Assembly: GCA_021292165.1 (NCBI GenBank) | Contig: CM037876.1 | Coordinates: forward strand, 206,606,200 to 206,670,199 | Direction: 5' to 3' | DNA from: Shinisaurus crocodilurus | Lineage: Eukaryota; Chordata; Lepidosauria; Squamata; Shinisauridae | DNA: 64,000 nt | Shown: positions 32,951 to 43,071 of the stretch, piece after piece | Layout: each line of letters starts with the position of its first letter | Numbering within the stretch: position 1 is the stretch's first letter | Translations under genes and position numbers: made by a program | Notes under the pieces: model-generated | The model's database searches: none | Told to the model about the DNA's origin: nothing | The model's input: the letters and a program-made list of their open reading frames with translations, nothing else

Positions 32951-34559
32951 ATTAGAAACATCACTGCAGTTCTATTTTCCACATCAGAAGTGGACTCTAG
33001 GCCATAAAAGCTTAAGCCACACAGCTCTTCATCTTTAAAATACTACCTTTTTTTGCTATTTTTGCTGCTACAGACTGACATGGAAGCTATTTAATAAGTA
33101 CTTCATTAGTTGCAACTCCATCAAAACATGGTTAAGGTATTAATTGAATGTGTGGGGCAGGAGTGGGGATATTAAGGTTGCAAGATTTCAAATGCAGACC
33201 TATTCCTGAGCAGGTCTCCTTGGTTTCAGCTTCTTCTACTTGTGTGTAACTGGGTTTAGGGATCTTTGTCTCCTGCTGCTTTTTAAATGCCCATTCCTAA
33301 GCTATGTTATATCCTGATCCTAAAAACCTTTGGAGTAACCTTGAGAAAACTAGGTGTCCCTAACAAAGCCCACAGTTAAGAGCTTTTAGGCCTGCAATCC
33401 TAAACACAATTAGTTGGAAATGTCCCATTAAAATCAATGGGCACAGTTTAACGCTTTTAACTCCCATTCATTTCAATGGAAGGGTTAAACACATGCTTCA
33501 GTTTATTTACTTGAAATCAGTGGAGGTTAAAAGGGCTCTACTTTAACTAGATTGCATCCATAGAGGGTAAATATTTTTACATCTAAGCTGAGGCTGCAAG
33601 TTCCATTTATTTCAATGGGTTTAGGGACAGCTTTTTAATAGCACATTTATGTAAAAGAAAAGTTCAGTTGAAATCCGTGGGTCTTATGTTTAAATATCCT
33701 ACACATCTTTACTTGGTAGTCTTAGCTCAGTTACATCAATTTCATTGGAATTTATTGCCAAGTACCTTAGGATGATAACTTTAAAGTTATCTGTCTAGAT
33801 GGGGGTGGGGGAGATTAAGACAATGTTTTATTGAAGGCCAGGATTTTGACATTCAGGAAGATTTAAGAGAGGTAATTCTTCAGAGGGCTTTAGAAGCATG
33901 CATAGCAGATGCAATATTTTGTAAAGATATAAACTATTGTGGACAAGACCAGAATGGCTCTCTTCTATTGTGTTAAGGATTAAGGGCTCCCTGAGTGCAT
34001 TGACACAGCAGAAGAACCACTGTGGTTTATCATGCCAATGATCCGTAAATAACGGGTCACTAGGAGATTTAATCGGCCAGTGCAAATCCTTGCAGTGGTG
34101 TGTGAGGGGTGTGCCAGAGCATGGCATATATCAATGGAAATGGAGGCACCTAAGAAGGTACCATCAGCCAAGGCCTTTTCTGCAAGAAGAGGGTGTCTAT
34201 GTGTTGGGGCAGTAAAGTGGCTCTTGGAAGTCTCCTGTTACACCTTTTCATCTGATGATGAAGTGGGCTCTAGTCCATAAAAGTGTATGCTTTGATAAAA
34301 ATTGTTTGTCTTTAAGGTGCCATAAGATAGTCATTGTTTTTGCTGCAAGAGACTAACATGGCTACCCCTCTGAAAACCTTTTCATGGATAATTAACAAGA
34401 GTGATTCTACTTTTAATGATGGCAAGATCACTGTATGTGGAATATCCCTCTTGATAAAAATGCAATCCTCATTTTTCTAAAAATCAATGGCAAAATCTTC
34501 CCTGTGTTCATTGAGTCAAAACACACTGATTTTTCTTAACACTACAATCCTAAAACAGT
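32951..34559. other. Intergenic with decayed MITE units
   Basis: Several TCAATGGG / CCCATT blocks at 33390-33620 look like eroded CCTATGCA-type MITEs. No gene recognised. Confidence 0.35.
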
Positions 34560-35260
34560 CCTAAACTTGGAATTAATTATTATTTATTTATTTAATATAT
34601 TTCTGCCCCACCCATCAGCCAAAAGGCTCCCTGGGTGGTTTACAAGAAAAAACAAACAGAATAAAAACAATCATCTTAAAACCAAAAGTATCATTAATAT
34701 AGAAATACAAACACAATATAATACATGGCTTACGCTGGCTCAGCTTGTCTGAGCATGGAAAGCTAAGCAGGGTCAAGCCTGGTTATTACTTGGATGGGAG
34801 ACCCCTCTTCTAGTTTCCTGCATTGAGCAGGGGGTTGGACTCGATAGCCTTGTAGGCTCCTTCCAACTCTATGATCTATGAAATCTATGAAATAAAACAA
34901 AAGCAGCCAAATGAATCAGTCCGGAGGTACAATAGTGATAATAAATATGGGAATAAAAATCTAACCATTAAAATAATGGGAGAATAAAAAGGTTTTCACC
35001 TGGCGCCTAAAAGAATAGAGGGTGGGTGCCAGGCGCACCTCTTTGAAAAGCTGATTCCACAAATGGGGAGCCACAACTGAGAAGGCCTTTCCCCTAGTAG
35101 CCACCCTCCTAGCTTCCTTTAGAGGGGGCTCTCTGAGAAGGACCTCTGAAGAGGATCTCAGGGTTTGGGTAGGCACATACAGGATGAGGCATTCCTTCAG
35201 ACAGCATGGCCCCAAACTGTTTAGGGCTTTGAATGTTAATGTTAGCACTTTGAATCAGGC
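34560..35260 (-). mobile_element. L2/CR1-type LINE, ORF2 C-terminus and 3' UTR, split by a 5S SINE
   Basis: Minus frame 35248-34961 reads LTFKALNSLGP, CLKECLILYVPTQTLRSS, VVAPHLWNQLFKEVRLAP and RRQVKTFLFSHYF, the C-terminal end of these LINE ORFs. The 3' UTR continues to the tail at 34560. The 5S-derived SINE at 34725-34892 lies within the 3' UTR. Confidence 0.82.
34725..34892 (+). mobile_element. 5S-rRNA-derived SINE with CR1-like tail, best copy
   Basis: 34741-34803 aligns with the 5S rRNA internal control region: CTTGTCTGAGCATGGAAAGC, TAAGCAGGGTCAAGCCTGGT, TATTACTTGGATGGGAGACC, by eye about four in five bases identical. From 34828 it continues as GAGCAGGGGGTTGGACTCGA, CCTTCCAACTCTATGATC and a short ATGAAATCT repeat, the CR1-type 3' end. 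5S box A and box C positions look intact, so Pol III transcription is plausible. Confidence 0.82.
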
Positions 35261-35430
35261 CTGGACTTCAATTGGTAACCAGATTGGGTTGGATACAGAC
35301 TTAGGCTTATTTAAGAGTAGACCTGTTGAAATCAACTTGCTCTGGAGCAGATTCGGGGGGCTGCACGGGGAGGGGGAATCTCTTCTACCAGTAGTGATCA
35401 TTCTACTGCTGGGTGAATACCATTGGATAC
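35261..35430. mobile_element. Candidate MITE with GGGTTGGATACA ends
   Basis: GGGTTGGATACAGACTTAGG .. AGTAGACCTGTTGAAAT at the left and ACCATTGGATACAGCCC at the right resemble the ends of the cleaner element at 60423-60553. Confidence 0.45.
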
Positions 35431-36361
35431 AGCCCAAAGACACTAAAACACCCAATACCTTTCTGAGAAGTTGGGGGATACAAGCTTTCCTCCCTCTGTT
35501 TAGGTGGCTGTTTAGTCAACAAAGGGGGAGAGAATCTCTAAACATACATAACACTAGATGCCACCTTTACAAGGTGGGGAAGAAATAATGGTGAATGCAA
35601 TGCTCTCAGCCCAGTACCATGGGTTTAATGAGCTCTTCCAACTTGGCATCCCCTTTCCCTTGTTCCTCTAAGGAAATAGCAGTCATGCTGTGGCTTTGGC
35701 AGCTGAACACGTTAACCTCCTGAAGAAGCTTTACACCTCAAATTGTAAATACTCTTAAGCTAGACCTCACTGCTACTGAAATCAATTACCCTTCCTTCCA
35801 AAGGGGGTGTGTGGGGCTCAAGGTGCTAGCAAAGTTGCCAACTTTTCAGCCAGTCTCTGCAGCCACTGAATCTGCAAGTAGTAGCTGAAAAGTATTGATC
35901 TCCATGCCAGGAAAAGCTTCACTTGCTAATTTTTGCAGATCAGACTTGTTAGTAGAAAGCTACAGCTAGCGGTTAGCAACTATGGATGTTACACTAGTTT
36001 TTTTTTGTGTGGCCTGATTGTGCTTGTATGAACAGATGAGCAGTAGATCTAGCAGCCCTCATCAGTGTCCAAATGGTAACCAGTAGCTTGACATAGTTCA
36101 AGCAATTGATTGGTTAATAACCAGATAGCAGGAAATACACTCTGGAAACATGAACCATATCCAACAGGCCAACGTCAGTGGGACTTATCCACTATACAGA
36201 GCACTTGTGCCATTGATTTCAGGGGTGGTGGTGACTGCTTTTGGCCGATGCCAGTTGTAGTAGCAGTCCTTGCTGCAAAGAAATGTTCATGTATGTTACG
36301 TCACACAACTATCTACATCCAACTTTCTTATGCAAGTGTTTGATGTTAACCTACCACATTT
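35431..36361. other. Intergenic, nothing recognised
   Basis: No gene or clear repeat seen. Confidence 0.35.
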
Positions 36362-36434
36362 ATAGTGCAATCCTATGCAAGTTACTCAGAAGCAAGCCCC
36401 ATTCAGAAGCGTGCATAGGATTGCAGCCTAAATT
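36362..36434. mobile_element. CCTATGCA-type MITE, short unit
   Basis: ATAGTGCAATCCTATGCAAG and GTGCATAGGATTGCAGCC are inverted ends around CAGAAGCAAGCCCCATT. Confidence 0.65.
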
Positions 36435-36493
36435 GACTTTCATCTGAATTTCAGGCTATCAAGTTTCCTGTCCAACACTGATTTGCTCTGGAG

Positions 36494-36629
36494 CAGGGCT
36501 CTCCAACCTTGGGTCCCCAGATGTTGCTGGCCTACATCTCCCAGCATACCCAGCCAGCATGGCTAATGGCAAGGGATTCTGGGAGCTATAGTCCAGCAAC
36601 ATCTGGGGACCCAAGGTTGGAGAGCCCTG
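36494..36629. mobile_element. hAT-type foldback MITE with perfect target duplication
   Basis: 136 bp hairpin, ends CAGGGCTCTCCAACCTTGGG and CCCAAGGTTGGAGAGCCCTG. Perfect 8-bp duplication CTCTGGAG at 36486-36493 and 36630-36637. Core CTCCCAGCAT is shared with the other foldback families. Confidence 0.92.
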
Positions 36630-36914
36630 CTCTGGAGGCTCCCCCAACCCTCCACAGCAGATTTAGGAAGGATGTGGGTGGGTTGGGGAAGGGAATCCAA
36701 CTCGCTGGTGGATGCCATTCTGTCAGCAGATGGACACAGCTGGATTTCACCCCAAATGTGCAGGACCCTCTATTGCATAAGGAACAAATGGCTGTTGTGT
36801 AACATTAGCAGTTCTGCTGTGGAATTTTTAAAAGCTAAAGAAAATGATGAGAGCAAGTGTGTGTTCTGATTAAAACCACAGAAGCAGGAGAAAAGCTACA
36901 GACACCAAAGCTAA

Positions 36915-38448
36915 TTGACATTGGATTCCTTTTTATTTTAACATTGTGGCATAAATTTGCAATGGCAGTGGTACAGACCGGCTCAGGAACCATTGTTATC
37001 AGATTTCTTTCAAGTAATAACTAAAGTAATTTTGATTCATAGCTACATTTTGTGAATGCAAAAAACCCACTATAAAAATAATTTTACATTTTTGTAAATA
37101 ACAACAACAAAAAAAGCAAATATATAGTGCCCTTTGGCTTAACCAAATAAGAAACAAAACCAAAAACACAGAACAGACTACTGGGTGTCAACCAAAGTTA
37201 TCCACTTTTTGACATAAATAGAAAATATAAGTTAGTATAACTCTTAAGTTGTTTGTATTTTTATTTTATTTTTTACAAATATACATTTTTTTTTGCACTG
37301 AGAAATCAGCAGAGATTAAACATTTATATAAGTGACTTTAAAGCTTTACACTTCTGGCCAGTGTACTCACATTAGGCATAATACATTTTTTTTAATATAA
37401 CACATAATACATTGCACAGTTGTAAATTAACACTGCTCCGTCAGGTGGCTTGTCATCAGCCACTTTTGCTACATGGAGGTACAAGCAGTTCCTTCTGGGG
37501 CATGAGTGGAAGAAGAGGAACAAAAGCAAAAAAATTAAAATTTAAAAAAATTCAGGCGACTCTTCTTCCATACTCTCATTTCTCTTGCCAGTCCCTTTGA
37601 CATGTGGAGAGGAAGGGCCTCTCTCAAGCTCTGGTGTTTCCAAAGAAACAATCACTTCGGTGTTATATAGTGCAAAATCTGCAAGAGAAGATCACCACTA
37701 GTAAACTTGCACAGAAACCTGTCGGAGGTCACCGCAGCTCAGTTACTGGCAGACAAGATACAAAGGAATACAAAAACCACAAGGGAAAAGCGCTGAATGC
37801 AGCAGACGACGAGGGGAGAAACAGTTCCCAGAAGCGCCCGAACGGATGAAGGCTCTACGCGGTTCGAGGCAGGTTTCCTTCCCGGGGGGGGGGGGGGCAT
37901 TGGGCAACCTACAAAATCAAACTCCTCAGCTCTCTCATTCTGGAATTCGGGCACTTCTGAGAACGGTGTCTCCTTTGGCCGTTTGCTCGATACAAAGGAA
38001 CGCCACGCCACGCCCGAGACGCTACCCACCTCTCCCCGTCTTCCCTCCCCCTAAAATCAGCAGATGAGTCAGCAAAAGCTGCGGAGGTGGGGAGGGGTGC
38101 CTTGCTTTTACGCCACACAATATCAGACCATCAGGAAGTTACTCCAGATCTACACGGGCGAGCGGGAAAAGAAGAAACCAAGCACATACCTAACTGACCA
38201 GTTCGGATACTTCTCTTGCAAGTGTCAGCTCGCTTTTATTTTTAGGCAAGAGGCGCCATTCCCATCCAATCCCGGCCAGCTTTGCAAGCGGCCCCACCCC
38301 GCGGCTCCGTCGCACACAAGACCACACCCCTGAAATTCTAGATGCCGACCAAGCAGGAGTTACTACCTTAAGACCCCTCTCCGCCCCCAAGTTCCATACT
38401 AACGCAGATCTGAAATCATCACCGGCCCCCCCCATCTTTTATCCCTCC
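36915..38448 (-). other. CDKN1C: Predicted CDKN1C terminal 3' UTR exon
   Basis: This stretch follows the predicted 3' UTR intron, contains no interspersed repeat I can recognise, and becomes AU-rich towards its distal end, as expected of a long 3' UTR. Candidate AATAAA signals on the minus strand lie at 38240-38235, 37270-37260 (two overlapping) and 36937-36932. Which one is used cannot be told, so the end is a guess at the most distal signal. Confidence 0.4.
36932..36937 (-). terminator. CDKN1C: Candidate distal polyadenylation signal AATAAA of CDKN1C
   Basis: The minus strand reads AATAAA here, at the far end of the repeat-free AU-rich stretch downstream of CDKN1C. Upstream alternatives exist at 37260-37270 and 38235-38240. 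Assignment is by position only. Confidence 0.35.
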
Positions 38449-38527
38449 CTTGAAGGAATAAAAGAAGAGCCGAAAGGTCGATCTTGAGAAGGGCGGGGGT
38501 AGGGAGGATCAACAAGCGCTCGCTCAC
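38449..38527 (-). other. CDKN1C: Predicted short intron in the CDKN1C 3' UTR (79 bp)
   Basis: Five bases after the TGA the minus strand reads GAG/GTGAGCG, a good donor, and 79 bp on there is a pyrimidine-rich tract ending TTCCTTCAAG/GG. A small intron directly after the stop codon is a known feature of mammalian CDKN1C. The exact sites are inferred from consensus only. Confidence 0.6.
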
Positions 38528-38532
38528 CTCAT

Positions 38533-39831
38533 TCATCGGAGCCTTTTCCGGGGTGTCTGCTCAGAGGGGACAGCAGTGACAGAACTTGGCAACGCGCTGG
38601 CATCCCCGGCCACTTTCGAGTCTACGATTCTTTTCCGCTTTGCGAAGAAATCTAGGGATCGGAGCCAAGGAGAAGGAGGGAGGGGGAAGAACAGAAATTA
38701 GTGGTGTGTTTGTGTGTGTTGTTTTAAGAAGGTCACTTGAGCCAAAAGTCTGTGAGAGACACACCCCATCCAAGTCGGGACCGGCAGAAAAACAATAGCT
38801 TTGCGCACAAGCGACCCGCCCTGCTTGCCTACTACGCGCACAGCCGCCGCCGAGCTATTGGCTCCCCCTGTCTGCCAGCGAGCAGGGCTGCAGCTGGCTG
38901 GGTTTGTTTACGTCGCAAAAGGAGGCAGCGGCGATGGGCTCGCCTGCAGAGCGCGAGGTGCTGCGTAAGCATTTTCCTGCCCAGCCCAGCCCCAGGGACC
39001 TGCGCGGAATCTTAAACAGAGCCAGTGCCTCCGGGCGACATTTCTAGACACCCAGTAGGGCACGTATGAGACTGGGAAGGTGGGGGGGGGGGAGCAACAC
39101 CCTTCCCCTGCAATCGCGGGAGAAGTTTTAATGCGGGAGGGGCCAGCCTCGGGTAGGTTCCCCCCCCCCAGCCCCGCCGCCGCCCATAGGCACAAGTGCA
39201 ACGCGAGCCGATGGCGGCTCTGCTTACCTGTGATGTGACCTACACTGGCGGACGATGCCCTTTTCAGGGCCGCTGCGGCACACGGGACAGGCTTGATTGT
39301 AATCCCTGAGTAGTTGTTGAGCGGATCGGCCCGGTTCTCTTGGTTGAGGCGTTTCTCGCCCGCCACCGCCGCCGATATAGTGCTTTCCAAGGTGGCCGTC
39401 TTGCCCTGAGGGCTCAGCGGGGAGGGGCTCGGAGAAGAAAGCCCGGTCTCCTGGGGAGAGTCCCTGGGCTCCGTCTCCGGAGTCGCCTCCGCGCTGCCAG
39501 GCTTCGATCGAATCACCAGCACCGGGAAGCGGCACCTCCCAACCTGCAGCGTCTCCCGGTAGAAAGCAGGCACAGATTCACCCTCCACCTCTTCCCACTG
39601 CAGCCTGCCCGAGCCGGCCAGCGGCGTCTCGGTCTGGAAGTTGTAGTCCCAGCGCCTCTGGCCGTCCTCGCAGATCTCCCGCAACTTGCCCTTCAGCTCC
39701 CGGTTGAGCTCGTCGTGATCCACGGGACCAAAGAGGTTCCTGCACACCCCGGTGCGGGCGTGCAAGGGGAAAGTCCGGCGAGCCGCCAGGCGCTCCAGAG
39801 CCGAGGCGCTCGAGAGGTGCACATTGGACAT
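38533..39831 (-). CDS. CDKN1C: CDKN1C (p57Kip2) cyclin-dependent kinase inhibitor, two coding exons
   Basis: Coding sequence is 39831-39228 joined to 38651-38533, 723 nt, giving 240 residues plus stop. Exon 1 ends CACAG/GTAAGC and exon 2 begins after a long pyrimidine tract ending CCCTAG; the phase-1 junction completes the Asp of ITDFFAKRKR. Seen in the protein: cyclin-binding RNLFG at 31-35, WDYNFQ at 61-66, LQWEEVE at 77-83 and VPAFYRE at 87-93, the Kip-type CDK-inhibitory domain; a Ser/Pro/Thr-rich linker at about 105-195; basic NLS-like KRKR at 206-209; and a terminal QT box, SEQTPRKRLR, whose Thr234 corresponds to the CDK phosphorylation site of the family. The family binds cyclin-CDK2/4 complexes in the nucleus and drives cell-cycle exit in development. 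VPAFYRE plus ITDFFAKRKR separate it from p27 (CDKN1B). The linker is short and lacks the Pro-Ala repeats of mammalian p57. An open frame continues through the donor to 38908, but that is intron. Confidence 0.95.
38652..39227 (-). other. CDKN1C: CDKN1C intron 1 (576 bp)
   Basis: Donor GTAAGC begins at 39227 and acceptor AG is at 38653-38652, preceded on the minus strand by a C/T-rich tract of about 40 nt. Splicing restores the conserved ITDFFAKRKR motif exactly at the join, which is strong support for both sites. The position matches the intron between the two coding exons of vertebrate CDKN1C. Confidence 0.9.
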
Positions 39832-40050
39832 GGTGGTGGCGGCGGCGGCAAGGAGTAAGGAGCGGGCAGGTTCCTTCCTTCGCCCGGGGAGGCGGAGAAG
39901 GGGAGCGAGTCCGGGAGCCTTTGCAAATCCAAATCACAGCGCTGGACACAAAAACGGGGATCTCGCCGCTCTCTTGGGGGGCAGAACAACCTGCCTGAGC
40001 CAGAATTCACTCTCACGTAACCTACCCACCCTCCGAGCCTGGCTCCACTT
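39228..40050 (-). other. CDKN1C: CDKN1C exon 1 with predicted 5' UTR
   Basis: The coding part starts at the ATG at 39831-39829, the first Met of the p57-like reading frame. About 220 nt upstream would be 5' UTR if transcription starts some 25-30 nt downstream of the TATA-like box at 40085-40078. The whole exon is GC- and CpG-rich. The transcription start is inferred, not seen. Confidence 0.6.
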
Positions 40051-40077
40051 CTAACAGCCTGCCTGGGATTGCCTCGC

Positions 40078-40085
40078 TTTTTAAA
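40078..40085 (-). promoter_or_regulatory. CDKN1C: TATA-like box of the CDKN1C promoter
   Basis: The minus strand reads GCTTTAAAAAGCGAGG, an AT run of TATA type about 250 nt upstream of the ATG in otherwise GC-rich DNA. It predicts transcription start near 40050. No other TATA-like run lies between it and the start codon. Confidence 0.55.
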
Positions 40086-40156
40086 GCTCTCACCAAGTGA
40101 GTTCGAGCAAAACATCGATTAGCATAATACTATTTCTCTGCAATAACACTCCTGCC

Positions 40157-40268
40157 ATTGGTAGACGCTCCATTCTACCCAGGGCGTCGTTCCGCCTATT
40201 CCCGCTCTTTATTGGATGGAGAGCGAAGTGTGGCAAGGCGCCAAAAGTGACTATGTCCTTGCCATTGG
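40157..40268 (-). promoter_or_regulatory. CDKN1C: Three inverted CCAAT boxes and an E2F-like site upstream of CDKN1C
   Basis: ATTGG on the plus strand (CCAAT on the gene's strand) occurs at 40157-40161, 40211-40215 and 40264-40268, so at spacings of 54 and 53 bp. Between the last two the minus strand carries TTTTGGCGCC (40246-40237), an E2F-like sequence. Regularly spaced CCAAT boxes upstream of a TATA are typical of NF-Y-dependent cell-cycle promoters. Factor binding is inferred. Confidence 0.55.
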
Positions 40269-40300
40269 ATAGCGTGACTTGTCCGTCACGGATGTGTGTG

Positions 40301-41497
40301 GAGGTTGGGGGGGAGAGAGAGAGAAAGGGAAGGCAGTATCTAGCGATTTAAAGAGATGGTTGAGTAACATGACACCAGCCCACGTAGAGCTCTCTGCTCC
40401 CTTTGTTTGCAGTCGGAGACGGCCGCTTCTTTGCGATCGCATTTTTTGTTATCACCATTGCTTCTTTTTTTCCTTTTTTAAAAAAAACAAAAGCAAAAAC
40501 ACAACGACACTTATGGGAACTAGTGTAAGCATAGAAGTGGAGGGTTGTGTTGAGTTTTTTCTTCCTTTTGCAGCAGTAAACAGCGTTTCCACTCAGAATT
40601 TGAACAGTCGAACAAAGTAAAATCGCAAACGGCTTTGTGAAGAAAACAAAGCTTATTTACAATGGGGCGCTGAACGTAAGGGAACGTTAGGAAGAGAGAA
40701 AATACAGATTTCGAAAGATGGGAGATGGACTGGATTAAACTGTGCGTTCAGCATCTTGGAAGCAAGAGGAAGAGAAGTTACTTGCTAGGTTTTGAATCCT
40801 AGGGGCATGTTCGGAAATCATGCAACCTTTCCCCCCCCCCCTTTCATTAAAATAAGCCCACAGAATACAAATCCAGTTCTAATCTCACTACACAGAGTTG
40901 CTGAAGATTAACTGACTTGTACATTACATTTTTGCAGGTCATCGCAAATGTTGCCGTCTGTGGTCAATGGGGTGGGAGTGGAACTTCTGGCTTTGCAATG
41001 AAAGCTGAGGCGGCCTGATGGAGTTTAATACAGGGCTTCCAGCTAGACCACAGTCACGACATGTTTTTTCTTCTTTTTTCTTTGATGGTCCATCCCAGCA
41101 CAAGAGAGAAGCCCCACCATTTGTTTGTTTTTTCAATTAAGGAGTATGCAAGCTCCACATGTGCCTGTGATTCTACTTTCCCTATGAATCAGGTACTTTT
41201 GAACAGTTCTCTCACTCCCCCCCCCCCCATATAGTGTGGGATGTTAGTCACTTTGGTGTTTATGAAGTTATTCATTGCTGGGATGAAGCCCTTGTGTTGG
41301 GAAGCCATGGTTCATGCAATTCCGTATCAGTTATATGGCCCATTGTCTGCTGTTGTTTCAGACAATGATTCTGCTTCCAGCAGGGCAGCTCCGATCACAG
41401 CCACCTACAAACGGCCTTCAGCTACAGCAGCAAAGGTGGCAACCTGTGCTAGGCAAATGGGACCCTGCTGCCAAGATCCCACTCATCATTCAATAGG
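40301..41497. other. Upstream flank of CDKN1C, no repeats recognised
   Basis: Mostly unique-looking sequence with a poly-A/T stretch (40463-40500) and C-runs (40832, 41219). Could hold further promoter elements of CDKN1C; none singled out. Confidence 0.35.
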
Positions 41498-41640
41498 AAC
41501 ACAGGAAGCTGTCTTATACTGAGTCCTGAACATCGGTCCATCTAGCCCAGTATTGCCTATCGGAAGACACTGGGGATTGAACTTAGGAAATTCTGCATGC
41601 AAAGCAGGTGCTCTACCACAGAAAAACTGTTGTTACTGAG
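41498..41640 (-). mobile_element. tRNA-derived SINE, diverged
   Basis: AGGAACACAGGAAGCTGTCT, CATCTAGCCCAGTATTGCC, then GGGGATTGAACTTAGGA and GCAAAGCAGGTGCTCTACCA, i.e. the 12473 family on the minus strand. Confidence 0.72.
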
Positions 41641-42355
41641 GCCTGGTTTTTTCCCCCCAGAGAGGAGTCTCCCTCATCAGATGCATCTACTAAAGTCAGC
41701 GCTTATCTCTGAGCACTTGTGCCCCAATACATTTGTTCATATTTAAGGGTTATTGTTGGGACTTGAAAAAGATACTAGGAGAGGATATATTGTGGAGTAA
41801 TATCCTTCCTATCTCATGTTAGTGAGATCAGCAGAGTAGAGTCCCTTTCCAGCTTAAAATAAGCTTAGATTTGGCTAGTGTTAGCCAGTTAGCATTTGGT
41901 AATCCAGGATGCTTTAAGGCAGACTGGATTTCCCTGGTTTTGCCCCCTTTTCTCTCCCTCAGAACAATAATCAGAGACACAGTCTTGTAAAAGTAACATT
42001 TACTCACTCAGATTATGCAGTTTTATTCAGGCAGGCTTAAAAGAGTTTCTTACAGTTGGTTACAAGTTCATTTGGAAATACTTGGGGTCTGAACTTGTGG
42101 AGTTCAGACCAGCAACTCTGGCTACATGCTGCTACAAGGACCACGTGGAGACAACAACCTGGTGGTGCCACGCTCACTACAGTCTGAACAGAAAGAGGAA
42201 GAAGCTGGGAGCAACGCCCACTTCCTGTTCAGGCTGTTAATAATTCAATGAGTACCTTCTAGGAAAACCACCCTAGAAGGTATCAGTGATCTTAACCATT
42301 TCACCCAATTACCTGGTGAAACATTAGCCATAGGTTTTGACTGCAATTTTAGTTA
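41641..42355. other. Intergenic, part possibly an LTR-like repeat
   Basis: 41960-42350 has the look of a dispersed repeat (TTTACTCACTCAGATTATGC, AGGCTTAAAAGAGTTTCTTA) but no partner copy, polypurine tract or coding region supports an LTR call. Confidence 0.3.
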
Positions 42356-42364
42356 TCCAACAGT

Positions 42365-42790
42365 TATTATTATTATTTACAGTATTTGTATACCACTCCA
42401 CATCAAGCAGGTTCCAGAGCGGTGAACAGTAAAAAGACAAAAGCAGATAAAAGAAACAGAAACAATACATTGAAAACAAACTAAAATTACAGTGGTGGCT
42501 GAAGAGCAGAGAAGGCTTCCCGGAACAAGGAGGTCTTCAGCAGGCACCAAAAGCAGCACAATGTTGGAGCCTGCCTGACCTCCAGAGGCAGGGAGTTCCA
42601 CAGAAATGGAACCTCCACACTGAAGGCCCTTCTCCTGCTGGACTCCAATCAGGCCAAAGGTCTTTGAGGAACCACCAGGACCATGCCATCTGATGACCTC
42701 AGCGACCGGGCGGGTTAGTATGGGAGGAGGTGCTCTCTCAGGCAACCTAGTTCCAAGTTGTTTCCGGATCTGTACACAAGTACCAGAACC
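42365..42790 (-). mobile_element. L2/CR1-type LINE 3' end
   Basis: TTACAGTATTTGTATACCAC, AAGCAGGTTCCAGAGCGGTG, GGAGGTCTTCAGCAGGCACC, AGGGAGTTCCACAGAAATGG in order: the minus-strand 3' UTR and last codons of an L2-like element. Confidence 0.7.
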
Positions 42791-42828
42791 TTAAACCTTA
42801 CAAGATTTAAGATTACAACCTTACGAGA

Positions 42829-43071
42829 GCCAGTGTGGCATAGTGGTGAGAGTGTTGGACTGGGAGTCGGGAGATCCGGGTTTTAGTCCCCGCTCAGCCA
42901 TGAAACTCACTGGGTGACTTTGGGCCAGTCACTGACTCTCAGCCCAACCTACCTCACAGGGTTGTTGTGAGGATAAAATGGAGGAGGAGGAGGATTATGT
43001 AAGCTGTCTTGGGTTCCTTGCAGGAAAAAAGGCGGGGTATAAATGTAATAAATAAAATAAAATAAATAAAG
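42829..43071 (+). mobile_element. tRNA-derived SINE, second family
   Basis: GTGGCATAGTGGTGAGAGTG (A box) and CGGGTTTTAGTCCCCGC (diverged B box), followed by the same body and AATAAA-rich tail as at 28209. Confidence 0.85.

Larger units (their letters stand above)
37850..40300. promoter_or_regulatory. CDKN1C: CpG island over CDKN1C
   Basis: CpG dinucleotides are dense from the start of the predicted 3' UTR exon through both coding exons to the promoter, in contrast to the CpG-poor DNA on both sides. Limits are by eye. In mammals this gene is imprinted; nothing in this sequence tests that. Confidence 0.65.

Noticed and set aside
34741..34803. Functional 5S rRNA gene
   Set aside because: Only the promoter-containing half is present, with many mismatches, and it is joined to a CR1-like tail; it is a SINE.
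38908..39227. Continuation of the CDKN1C frame for about 105 more codons
   Set aside because: It runs through a strong donor (CACAG/GTAAGC) into the intron; the spliced frame restores the conserved C-terminus at 38651.
39340..39858. 172-codon open frame on the plus strand over CDKN1C
   Set aside because: Antisense shadow of GC-rich exon 1; Arg/Ala-rich with no family signature.
41960..42350. Solo LTR of an endogenous retroelement
   Set aside because: No second copy, no defined TG..CA ends with target duplication, no coding region; left unclassified.
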